Shown here one piece after another: positions 1 to 5,275 of a stretch of 7,604 bases of DNA (the first letter of the stretch is position 1; each line of letters starts with the position of its first letter). Under the pieces are notes generated by a model, which saw only the letters and a list, made by a program, of their open reading frames with translations, was not told the DNA's origin and searched no databases. The translations under genes and the position numbers were made by a program. The stretch is taken from the NCBI GenBank assembly GCA_023431045.1, contig JAEYXZ010000013.1:1-7604 (forward strand), written 5' to 3'. Origin of the DNA: Bacillota bacterium (GTDB taxonomy: Bacteria > Bacillota_I > Bacilli_A > Acholeplasmatales > Acholeplasmataceae).

Positions 1-2
1 AC

Positions 3-59
3 TTAGTCTTGCATAAAATCAATTCAGGTGTCATCAATAAAAAGGAAGAACTTCAATAG
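3..59 (+). CDS. C-terminal tail of an unidentified protein (partial)
   Basis: One plus-strand frame is open from the window edge and ends at a TAG at 57-59, giving 18 residues that finish in the charged stretch KKEELQ. The other two plus frames stop at 4-6 and 14-16. The reading overlaps the left arm of the terminator at 41-69, so the stop would lie inside the hairpin, which is tolerated in compact genomes. The fragment is too short to assign to a family. The gene may instead end at the TAA at 14-16 in the neighbouring frame. Confidence 0.35.
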   Translation, partial: LVLHKINSGVINKKEELQ

Positions 60-69
60 TTCTTCCTTT
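41..69. terminator. Bidirectional intrinsic terminator
   Basis: A perfect 12-bp inverted repeat (41-52 with 58-69) encloses a 5-base loop. It is flanked by T-rich sequence in both directions: TTTATTCTTT downstream on plus, TTTTTATT on minus. It sits just past the stop of the minus-strand phosphatase gene and overlaps the end of the plus-strand fragment, so it probably serves both convergent units. Confidence 0.85.
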
Positions 70-74
70 ATTCT

Positions 75-644
75 TTATACATCGATTTGTTTGATAAATG
101 AGATTTTCTCTGCTGTGATTTCAAAGTATAGAATACTTGAATTAGAGACAATGTGATTCGTGTAAGTGTACTTTGTTCGATCTGATAAAATAAGTAATGA
201 TTTAATGACATGTGAATGAGTAACAAGTAAGACTTTTTTATTTTTATATTTTTGATAAAGTCTTGTCACACCACGATAGACTCTTGCTTGAATTTTTTGA
301 TTATCTTCAAATCCTTGATCAAGGTAATCATCTTTAGCAACAATTGGTATTACATCATCAATTGATTGATTTTCATGTTTTCCAAAATCACGTTCGATAA
401 AATCATCATCAATGAAGGTCACACGTTTATTTAAGAGGTTACCAATAATCTTTGCAGACTCGATTGCTCTTGAAAGTGGACTAGACCCCATCACATGAAA
501 TTGATCGTTTAAATCCTTTAATATGACACCTAATTGAAAGGCTTGATTTTTACCGTTGTGATTAAGTTTATTATCACTACGGCCTTGGACTAAACGGTTT
601 AAATTTTGGTCAGTTTGACCGTGTCTTACTAATGCTAAAATCAT
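75..644 (-). CDS. Histidine phosphatase (phosphoglycerate mutase-like) family protein
   Basis: This 189-residue soluble protein belongs to the histidine phosphatase superfamily (branch 2,3-bisphosphoglycerate-dependent mutase, CobC, PhoE). The N-terminal RHG triad places the phospho-accepting histidine at residue 8. Arg22 lies in QGRSDNKL, Arg59 in SPLSRAIESA, the acidic residue in FIERDFG (about Glu84), and the second catalytic histidine in VTHSHVI (His143). All core residues are present, so it should be an active phosphatase or mutase. Family members act on varied phosphorylated metabolites, and the substrate cannot be read from sequence. At 189 residues it is shorter than true glycolytic GpmA (about 230-250), which favours a phosphatase. 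The ATG at 644 has the ribosome-binding sequence AAGGTGAT six bases upstream (651-658). The gene is monocistronic, divergent from the small membrane protein gene, and ends at the terminator at 41-69. Confidence 0.88.
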   Translation of the reverse strand: MILALVRHGQTDQNLNRLVQGRSDNKLNHNGKNQAFQLGVILKDLNDQFHVMGSSPLSRAIESAKIIGNLLNKRVTFIDDDFIERDFGKHENQSIDDVIPIVAKDDYLDQGFEDNQKIQARVYRGVTRLYQKYKNKKVLLVTHSHVIKSLLILSDRTKYTYTNHIVSNSSILYFEITAEKISFIKQIDV

Positions 645-663
645 TTGTTAATCACCTTAATCT

Positions 664-691
664 ATTGTAGCATACAATACTTTATATTCAA
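664..691 (-). promoter_or_regulatory. Candidate promoter for the phosphatase-family gene
   Basis: On the minus strand a -35-like TTGAAT (686-691) is followed after 16 bases by TACAAT (664-669). The -10 is preceded by TGC, giving an extended -10. The predicted start of transcription falls around 657, so the leader would be only about 13 bases and would begin at the ribosome-binding site. This short leader lowers confidence. Confidence 0.45.
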
Positions 692-709
692 GTTGTTTTT
701 TGGTAAAAT
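681..709 (+). promoter_or_regulatory. Candidate promoter for the small membrane protein gene
   Basis: An extended -10, TGG followed by TAAAAT (701-709), lies 17 bases downstream of a weak -35-like TTTATA (681-686). The predicted start is near 716, leaving a leader of about 25 bases that contains the AGGAGG site. The same nine bases, TGGTAAAAT, occur in front of pdp. The -35 area overlaps that of the divergent minus-strand promoter. Confidence 0.5.
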
Positions 710-726
710 ATCTATGTGTTAAAAAT

Positions 727-732
727 AGGAGG
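727..732 (+). promoter_or_regulatory. Ribosome-binding site fixing a GTG start
   Basis: A full AGGAGG lies eight bases before the GTG at 741 but 20 bases before the in-frame ATG at 753. The spacing supports the GTG as the initiation codon of the 98-residue membrane protein. Confidence 0.7.
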
Positions 733-740
733 TTTGGATC

Positions 741-1037
741 GTGTTTAATATAATGGCAAATTGGTGGGAAGATGTTTGGCAAGCAATTGTTAGCTTCTTC
801 GAATCTACGGTAGGTTTCTTTGATGATTTTCTAAATGGTATTTTTAATATCGATGTATTCTTGTTAACGATGTACAATGATCATGTCGCAGGGTTACCAG
901 TGCTAGTCAAATGGTTAGGTGCATTATTTGTTGCATTTATCTTAGTACTTGGAACGATTTCATTGATTAAGAAATCAATCAAATTAGTCATCATCATCGC
1001 AATCATTATTCTTGTTTTCTTTGTTTTTAGTCGATAA
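741..1037 (+). CDS. Small two-helix membrane protein of unknown function
   Basis: I do not recognise this 98-residue protein. The N-terminal half (about residues 7-46) is rich in aromatic and acidic residues (WWEDVW, SFFEST, GFFDDF) and looks like one or two amphipathic helices that could lie on the membrane surface. Two hydrophobic segments follow, about residues 53-75 and 79-97, separated by a short basic turn (KKSIK). The C-terminus is a very hydrophobic Ile/Val/Phe run ending in SR. There is no cleavable signal peptide. The GTG at 741 is chosen over the ATG at 753 because of ribosome-binding-site spacing. It has its own candidate promoter and terminator, so it is probably transcribed alone. 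Its good translation signals and defined ends argue for a real gene. A small holin-like or membrane-stress protein is conceivable, but nothing in the sequence shows it. Confidence 0.75.
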   Translation: MFNIMANWWEDVWQAIVSFFESTVGFFDDFLNGIFNIDVFLLTMYNDHVAGLPVLVKWLGALFVAFILVLGTISLIKKSIKLVIIIAIIILVFFVFSR

Positions 1038-1045
1038 TTTAAATT

Positions 1046-1068
1046 GGTTGTGAAAACAACCTTTTTTT
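1046..1068 (+). terminator. Intrinsic terminator after the small membrane protein gene
   Basis: A 6-bp stem, GGTTGT with ACAACC, closes a GAAA tetraloop (1052-1055) and is followed by seven T residues (1062-1068). It lies nine bases after the TAA of the upstream gene and immediately before the pdp promoter candidate. Confidence 0.85.
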
Positions 1069-1071
1069 ATA

Positions 1072-1080
1072 TGGTAAAAT
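1072..1080 (+). promoter_or_regulatory. Extended -10 promoter candidate for pdp-rsmD
   Basis: TGGTAAAAT matches an extended -10 (TGn plus TAAAAT). No good -35 lies at the usual distance, because that space is taken by the upstream terminator hairpin. Transcription would begin near 1087, about 16 bases before the ATG at 1103. The in-frame ATG at 1079 lies inside the -10 itself, so it cannot be the start of a transcript from this promoter. Confidence 0.5.
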
Positions 1081-1102
1081 GGATACACAAGGATGTGAAA
1101 TC

Positions 1103-2401
1103 ATGGAAATAGTAGATTTAATTAATAAGAAGAAATATGGTGGTATGCTCACCAAGGAAGAAATACGTTTCATTATCAAAGGTTATACTGAAGGTAGTAT
1201 ACCGGATTATCAAATGAGTGCCTTTTTAATGGCAGTCTTATTTAAAGGAATGAATGATGATGAATCCACTGAATTAGCACTTGCTATGCGTGATTCAGGT
1301 GAGACACTAGATTTATCAGACATTAAAGGAATTAAGGTTGACAAACACTCAACGGGTGGTGTCGGTGATAAGGTCAGTTTAGTACTTGGACCACTGGTTG
1401 CTCATCTTGGAGCAAAGCTTGCAAAAATGTCCGGACGTGGATTAGGACATACTGGTGGAACAATCGATAAACTGGAAGCAATTCCTGGTTTTAATGTTGT
1501 GTTGCCACTTGATCAATTTAAACAACAAGTCAACCGCATTGGTGTTTCAATTGTTGGACAAAGCGGTGACATCGCACCAGCTGATAAAAAGATCTATGCC
1601 TTACGTGATGTGACCGGTACCGTTGATTCAATGCCTTTAATTGCTTCATCGATTATGAGTAAGAAACTAGCAAGTGGAGCAGATGCGATTGTCCTTGACG
1701 TTAAAGTCGGTTCTGGGGCATTTATGAAGACTAAGGAAGATGCACTCGAACTTTCAAAACTAATGGTTCAAATCGGCAAAAAAGCTGGTAAGAAAGTCAC
1801 AGCAATTCTAACTAATATGGATGAACCTCTAGGTCATAAAATTGGTAATGGATTGGAAGTTTATGAAGCGATTGAAACATTAGAAGGGCACGGTCCAAAT
1901 GATCTAGTTGAAGTTGTCTCAGTCATCACCGGTTTATTACTAAATGACGCTAAAATTACTAAGTCATCTGATGAAGGTTACCAACTTGCTAAACAAACTT
2001 TAGCCAGTGGAGCGGCACTTTATAAATTAAAAGAATTTGTTACAGCTCAAGGTGGAGACTTGAGTTATATTGACGATAAATCCAAATTATTAGGACATAC
2101 CAAAAAGTTTGTTGTTACAGCAAAATCATCTGGATACATTGAATCAATTAATGCATTAGCATTTGGAATTGCTGCGATGAAACTTGGTGCAGGTAGAATG
2201 CATAAGGATGATGAAATTGATCTTGAAGTCGGTCTTGATTTACACGTTAAAATTGGAGATCAAATTAAACTAGGTGATCCAATTGTTACACTCTATCATC
2301 ACGACAAAGGTCTATCAGATGCTGTGAATTTAATTGAACAAAGTTACCAAATTGGACAAACAAAAAAGACTATTAAATTGATTGAAGAGATGGTTATTTA
2401 A
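1103..2401 (+). CDS. pdp: Pyrimidine-nucleoside phosphorylase
   Basis: This cytosolic homodimeric-family enzyme cleaves uridine, deoxyuridine or thymidine with phosphate to give the base and (deoxy)ribose 1-phosphate. The phosphate-binding signature KHSTGGVGDK is at residues 81-90. The family signature SGRGLGHTGGT runs over residues 110-120, followed by IDKLE. Arg168, Ser183 and Lys187 (in ALRDVTG and SSIMSKK) match the pyrimidine-binding residues of the family. VGSGAFMK is also present. The 432 residues equal the usual length of Gram-positive Pdp. The ATG at 1103 is chosen over the in-frame ATG at 1079 because it gives the standard N-terminus (MEIVDLI), has AAGGA upstream (1089-1093), and because 1079 overlaps the likely -10. 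Thymidine-specific DeoA has the same motifs and cannot be excluded. rsmD follows after one base, indicating cotranscription. Its product is the substrate of DeoB, encoded at 6293-7519. Confidence 0.95.
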   Translation: MEIVDLINKKKYGGMLTKEEIRFIIKGYTEGSIPDYQMSAFLMAVLFKGMNDDESTELALAMRDSGETLDLSDIKGIKVDKHSTGGVGDKVSLVLGPLVAHLGAKLAKMSGRGLGHTGGTIDKLEAIPGFNVVLPLDQFKQQVNRIGVSIVGQSGDIAPADKKIYALRDVTGTVDSMPLIASSIMSKKLASGADAIVLDVKVGSGAFMKTKEDALELSKLMVQIGKKAGKKVTAILTNMDEPLGHKIGNGLEVYEAIETLEGHGPNDLVEVVSVITGLLLNDAKITKSSDEGYQLAKQTLASGAALYKLKEFVTAQGGDLSYIDDKSKLLGHTKKFVVTAKSSGYIESINALAFGIAAMKLGAGRMHKDDEIDLEVGLDLHVKIGDQIKLGDPIVTLYHHDKGLSDAVNLIEQSYQIGQTKKTIKLIEEMVI

Positions 2402-2402
2402 A

Positions 2403-2951
2403 GTGAGAATTATTGGAGGACAATTTCGCAGTTTAAAATTGAAAATGGTACCTTCAAAAAACACCCGAGAAACTTCTGACATGGTGAGAGGTGCCATCAT
2501 GAATAGTCTTGGAACCAAAGTTCTTGATGCGGTAATTTTAGATTTGTTTTCTGGTTCTGGAGCCTATGGATTAGAAGCAATTTCTAGAGGTTCAAAATAC
2601 GCAATCTTAAATGACTATTCGAAAGAATCTATCATGACAATCAAAGATAATGTCGATCATTTAAAAGTTCAAAATTTAGTTTCAATTTGGTCATATGATT
2701 ATCGAAATGCAATCAAAATAATAAAGGAAGAAAATATCAAACTTGATATCATATTTCTAGATCCACCTTATGAGATGATGGTCTACGAAGAAAATGCAAA
2801 TGAATTAAATGAATCATTAAATGAGGATGGAATAATTGTTATTGAGATGCATAAGAATAATTCTATAAGTTTAGACAGATTAAACGGAGTTAAGTATTAC
2901 AAAGAAAGTTCATACGGAATTAAAAAAGTTGTTTATCTTAAAAAACAATAA
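2403..2951 (+). CDS. rsmD: 16S rRNA (guanine966-N2)-methyltransferase RsmD
   Basis: RsmD is a SAM-dependent enzyme that methylates N2 of one guanine (G966 in E. coli numbering) in 16S rRNA during small-subunit assembly. The N-terminus VRIIGGQFRS matches the family pattern of an R-[VI]-I-x-G strand followed by a basic stretch, and TRETSDMVRGAIMNSL is the conserved R-x-T-x-D helix region. The SAM-binding loop is LDLFSGSGAYGLEA (about residues 46-59), and the catalytic motif DPPY is at 120-123. The GTG at 2403 gives 182 residues and the family N-terminus. The upstream in-frame ATG at 2382 would add seven residues inside pdp and is less likely. The GTG lies one base after the pdp stop, so translation is probably coupled; GAAGAGATGG within the pdp end may act as a weak ribosome-binding site. 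In many Firmicutes rsmD is followed by coaD, which is absent here. No terminator is visible after the gene. Confidence 0.93.
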   Translation: MRIIGGQFRSLKLKMVPSKNTRETSDMVRGAIMNSLGTKVLDAVILDLFSGSGAYGLEAISRGSKYAILNDYSKESIMTIKDNVDHLKVQNLVSIWSYDYRNAIKIIKEENIKLDIIFLDPPYEMMVYEENANELNESLNEDGIIVIEMHKNNSISLDRLNGVKYYKESSYGIKKVVYLKKQ

Positions 2952-2995
2952 TAACCTGATGTTTAAAAAGAAACTAAAAACTAGATTAATACAAT

Positions 2996-3016
2996 AATTA
3001 CAAAAGCATTGTAATT
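2996..3016. promoter_or_regulatory. Operator-like inverted repeat upstream of yneF
   Basis: AATTACAA (2996-3003) and TTGTAATT (3009-3016) form a perfect 8-bp inverted repeat around a 5-base centre. No T-run follows, so it is not a terminator. It overlaps the -35 area of the candidate yneF promoter, where a dimeric repressor could bind. No regulator can be named. Confidence 0.4.
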
Positions 3017-3037
3017 TACTATAATATAAAGTAAAAT
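2998..3037 (+). promoter_or_regulatory. Candidate promoter for yneF
   Basis: A consensus TATAAT lies at 3020-3025 with a poor -35-like TTACAA 16 bases upstream (2998-3003). An alternative in the same region is TTGTAA (3009-3014), 17 bases, then TAAAAT (3032-3037). Either would give a leader that includes the AAGGAGTGAT site at 3051-3060. Both pairs overlap the inverted repeat at 2996-3016. Confidence 0.5.
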
Positions 3038-3065
3038 GAATATGATATAGAAGGAGTGATGGAAC

Positions 3066-3284
3066 ATGGTTGATTGGTGGATAGTACTTATTATTGGTAT
3101 CGTTGCATTACTAGCAGGTGGTGTCGCAGGATTCTTCATTGCTAGAGCATGGTTTAAAAAATACCTAGAAAAGAACCCTCCGATTGATGAAAGATCAATT
3201 AGAGAAATGTTTAGACAAATGGGAAGAACCCCATCTGAAAAACAAGTCAGAGCTGTTATGGCTTCAATGAAACAAGGTAAATAA
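3066..3284 (+). CDS. yneF: YneF family (UPF0154) membrane protein
   Basis: This 72-residue protein matches the YneF/UPF0154 family of Firmicutes and Mollicutes in length and layout. One N-terminal membrane helix (about residues 5-27, including VALLAGGVAGFF) is followed by a basic linker (ARAWFKKYLEKNPP). The soluble tail carries the family core IDERSIREMFRQMGRTPSEKQ and ends in VMASMKQGK. The helix is an uncleaved anchor with the tail expected in the cytoplasm. The family has no established biochemical function. The ATG at 3066 has AAGGAG nine bases upstream (3051-3056). A start at the ATG at 3059 would be out of frame. It is flanked by its own promoter candidate and a terminator, so it is probably monocistronic. 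Confidence 0.92.
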   Translation: MVDWWIVLIIGIVALLAGGVAGFFIARAWFKKYLEKNPPIDERSIREMFRQMGRTPSEKQVRAVMASMKQGK

Positions 3285-3300
3285 TTAGACATTAAAAATC

Positions 3301-3325
3301 AATGTGCGAGAGCACATTTTTTTTT
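3301..3325 (+). terminator. Intrinsic terminator after yneF
   Basis: The 7-bp stem AATGTGC with GCACATT encloses a GAGA tetraloop (3308-3311) and runs into an uninterrupted T tract up to 3325. It begins 16 bases after the yneF stop. Confidence 0.92.
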
Positions 3326-3393
3326 GCTACTTAATAATGATAAGAATATAAAAAATAAAATAAAAGAAAATCGAGAAGTCAGTATGACGAAAT

Positions 3394-3406
3394 TACAAAA
3401 TTTGTA
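3394..3406. repeat. 13-bp palindrome TACAAA-A-TTTGTA, copy 1
   Basis: A perfect inverted repeat with a single central base. It is identical except for that base to the palindrome at 3694-3706, and the two are exactly 300 bp apart; the following TG is also shared. The half-site TACAA also occurs in the inverted repeat before yneF. Confidence 0.55.
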
Positions 3407-3438
3407 TGTTTACTAATTATAAACAATGTCATTAATTA

Positions 3439-3452
3439 CTAAACATAAGGAA
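3439..3452 (+). repeat. 14-bp direct repeat, copy 1
   Basis: CTAAACATAAGGAA differs by one base from the copy at 3679-3692, exactly 240 bp downstream and therefore in the same frame; both encode KHKE in the interrupted reading. Confidence 0.4.
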
Positions 3453-3678
3453 AATGGAAAAATTCAATGGGTGATTTTTAGGACAAATAAAAAAGAGAAA
3501 TTTTGTTCAAGTAATGTAAACAAAGATATTACACTGGAGTTAAGAAGCAGCAGAAGTTGTTTATTATTTATAAACCAGATCGACTATCTGTTGGATTTAG
3601 ATTAAGTGTACTTGATTCAACGGGAACCAAGTGTAGTATGTATAGTTATAATCTATGATGTTATAAAATATACATTTG

Positions 3679-3692
3679 CTAAACACAAGGAA
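3679..3692 (+). repeat. 14-bp direct repeat, copy 2
   Basis: CTAAACACAAGGAA is the second copy of the word at 3439-3452. It lies directly before the second palindrome, whereas in the first set the palindrome precedes the word by about 30 bases, so this is not a simple tandem duplication. Confidence 0.4.
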
Positions 3693-3693
3693 C

Positions 3694-3706
3694 TACAAAC
3701 TTTGTA
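3694..3706. repeat. 13-bp palindrome TACAAA-C-TTTGTA, copy 2
   Basis: Second copy of the palindrome at 3394-3406, differing only in the central base. Surrounding bases are partly alike as well (18 of 22 matching over 3387-3408 against 3687-3708). Confidence 0.55.
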
Positions 3707-4236
3707 TGATCTGCTGAATAAAAAAAACACACATACTTTTAAAGGAGTAGAAGAACCAGTACTTTAACATGTCATGTTTTAGCACTCTTAAAATGAGCTT
3801 ACGAGCTTAGAGCAAGTTACATGGGTATTTACCAAGCAAAAGCAGATTCGATTGGTGATTACCTTCTCTCCATATTTTATTTCATACTCAAAGCGGGTTT
3901 ATGAATGTATTTATTAGCCATTTACCCATAATAATCACGTTTTAAATATAATCAAACGCACCATATGTATCCCCTATTAATTCCATTCGACATATACTTT
4001 TATTTATCTATTTATGCCTATAATGTATATTATGTTAACCAATAGATGACACCTTAATGGTGCGGACAATGGTTTTTGTGTGGGAAAGTTAATAATGCAT
4101 AACTGCAAAATATCAGCCTTCTAACATTGATTGGGGTATTAACAATCAAAAAACTAACAAACATAGGATTATCTATATTCATTTTCTCATATAGTGTTTT
4201 AGAACCATGTGTTATATAATATCAATAGGTGATTAT

Positions 4237-5220
4237 ATGAAAAATAAACGTATACTTATAGTATTTACTGGTGGTACCATCTCTATGGAGAATGATATCA
4301 CAACCATGAAAACCATCTTATCAAGTGGTAACACGAACCTGATTTCCATTCTTAAGGACGTGTTTAAAGCAATCGAATTTGACTTTGTTGAATTCTCCCT
4401 TTTGCCATCCCCTTATATTAAACCTGTCGATATGTTTAACTTGGCTAAACTCATAGAATCTAAATTATCACTTAATATCTATGATGGAGTTGTCATAACT
4501 CATGGTACAGATACCATTGAGGAATCAGCTTTCTTCTTAGACTCATACCTTAATGATGATGTACCAATTGTATTCACTGGATCAATGCGTAATCTATCAG
4601 AGCTTGGATATGATGGATTGTCCAATGTTGTATCTTCAGTTCTTGTCGCATCGTCAGAGCAATCTAAAAAACGAGGTGTGCTACTAGTGATGAATGACGA
4701 GATCAATTCCGCTTTGGAAGTTACCAAAACACATACGGTTGCTCTGGATACATTTAAGTCTATGGAATTTGGGCCACTCGGAATCGTTGATTCGAATGAT
4801 GTGATCTATTATCGCAATAAGAGTTATACTAAACAAATATTTAAAATTACTAAACTTACAAAAAGGGTAGAAATCATTAAAGTTGCTGCCGGTACTGACT
4901 CAAAATTGATAAATTATTTAATTGATGATCGAGTGAATGGGATTGTCATTGAAGCTTTAGGTCGTGGTAATGTTCCTCCTCAAATGGTACCTGGTATAAA
5001 GCGTGCGATCGAAAATAACATACCTGTCGTATTAACTTCTCGTTGTCCGAAAGGTCGAGTATTAGATACATATGCTTATGAAGGTGGAGGACATCATCTT
5101 AAATCATTGGGTGTCTTATTCTCAGGAAATTTATCATCTCAGAAAGCACGAATCAAATTAATGATGATTCTTGATTTCGTTGATAGTATAAAGAATATTA
5201 AGAAATATTTTGACAAATAA
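4237..5220 (+). CDS. ansA: L-asparaginase, type I-like (cytoplasmic)
   Basis: The enzyme hydrolyses L-asparagine to aspartate and ammonia. Both catalytic threonine motifs are present: TGGTIS with Thr14, and HGTDT at residues 89-93 with Thr91-Asp92. Lys164 in EVTKTHT is the expected catalytic lysine. TGSMR (114-118) and DGLSN (126-130) are also family-typical. The 327 residues fit bacterial AnsA (about 330-340), and the lack of a signal peptide points to a cytoplasmic enzyme. The ATG at 4237 is preferred over the in-frame ATG at 4207 because it has AGGTGAT just upstream (4227-4233) and starts at the first core strand (KNKRILIVFTGGT). The gene stands alone after the gene-poor stretch and ends at a terminator shared with the opposite strand. 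A TATAAT at 4215-4220 would start transcription at the ribosome-binding site, so the real promoter may lie further upstream. Some relatives also act on glutamine. Confidence 0.92.
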   Translation: MKNKRILIVFTGGTISMENDITTMKTILSSGNTNLISILKDVFKAIEFDFVEFSLLPSPYIKPVDMFNLAKLIESKLSLNIYDGVVITHGTDTIEESAFFLDSYLNDDVPIVFTGSMRNLSELGYDGLSNVVSSVLVASSEQSKKRGVLLVMNDEINSALEVTKTHTVALDTFKSMEFGPLGIVDSNDVIYYRNKSYTKQIFKITKLTKRVEIIKVAAGTDSKLINYLIDDRVNGIVIEALGRGNVPPQMVPGIKRAIENNIPVVLTSRCPKGRVLDTYAYEGGGHHLKSLGVLFSGNLSSQKARIKLMMILDFVDSIKNIKKYFDK

Positions 5221-5252
5221 AAAAAGGTGCAGTTTAATAATTGCACCTTTTT
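5221..5252. terminator. Bidirectional intrinsic terminator between convergent genes
   Basis: An 11-bp perfect stem (AAAAAGGTGCA at 5221-5231 with 5242-5252) encloses a 10-base loop that can pair further. The A and T runs on the outer edges of the stem serve as the U tract in both directions. It begins at the base after the asparaginase stop and lies 23 bases beyond the stop of the minus-strand gene, so it can end both units. Confidence 0.9.
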
Positions 5253-5275
5253 GTTTATATTAGCTAAACTTACTT

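Larger units (their letters stand above)
3426..3767 (+). pseudogene. Possible degraded coding region, family unknown
   Basis: One frame runs from an ATG at 3426 to a TAA at 3765-3767 (113 codons before it) with a single internal TAA at 3603-3605. Far more stops would be expected by chance in such AT-rich DNA. The first segment encodes 59 residues (beginning MSLITKHKENGK) and the second 53 (ending GVEEPVL). The same frame is also open upstream from about 3320 except for TAA at 3414 and 3420. There is no ribosome-binding site at 3426, and a second frame is open over about 3513-3655 (containing IIYKPDRLSVGF), so frameshifts may be present. Neither translation matches a family I recognise. It could be a broken gene or a chance open frame. 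Confidence 0.25.
3326..4206. other. 881-bp gene-poor stretch
   Basis: No frame on either strand gives a convincing intact gene with a ribosome-binding site. The stretch holds a largely open but interrupted plus-strand frame (3426-3767), a 34-codon open segment in another frame (3797-3898), two matching palindromes, a repeated 14-bp word, a 7-base direct repeat GAGCTTA (3795-3801 and 3803-3809), the palindrome AACATG-T-CATGTT (3766-3778), a TATAAT word at 4019-4024 with no matching -35, and a small CACC/GGTG hairpin (4050-4062) without a T tract. No tRNA, rRNA or riboswitch pattern was recognised. It looks like decaying sequence rather than a functional leader, but this is inference. Confidence 0.6.

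Noticed and set aside
1079..1102. Upstream in-frame ATG extending pdp by eight residues
   Set aside because: It lies in the likely -10 element, has no ribosome-binding site at proper spacing, and gives a non-family N-terminus.
2382..2402. Upstream in-frame ATG extending rsmD by seven residues into pdp
   Set aside because: The family begins at the R-[VI]-I-x-G strand, which follows directly from the GTG at 2403.
2330..2518. Minus-strand open frame across the pdp-rsmD junction
   Set aside because: It is antisense to two well-supported genes and has no family resemblance.
2981..3292. Minus-strand open frame covering yneF
   Set aside because: It is the antisense of yneF and its promoter; hydrophobicity arises from the complementary strand.
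3501..3535. Short inverted repeats such as TGTAA-n9-TTACA
   Set aside because: Spacing does not fit the TnrA/GlnR pattern and short AT-rich repeats are expected by chance here.
4048..4071. Possible insertion-sequence end (hairpin CACC/GGTG followed by GCGGACAATGG)
   Set aside because: No matching inverted end, target duplication or transposase was found in the window.
3326..4206. CRISPR array or tandem repeat locus
   Set aside because: The repeats are only two copies each, short and irregularly ordered, without spacers or cas genes.
4207..4236. Upstream in-frame ATG extending the asparaginase by ten residues
   Set aside because: The ATG at 4237 has AGGTGAT just upstream, and the added residues resemble a translated promoter and ribosome-binding site.
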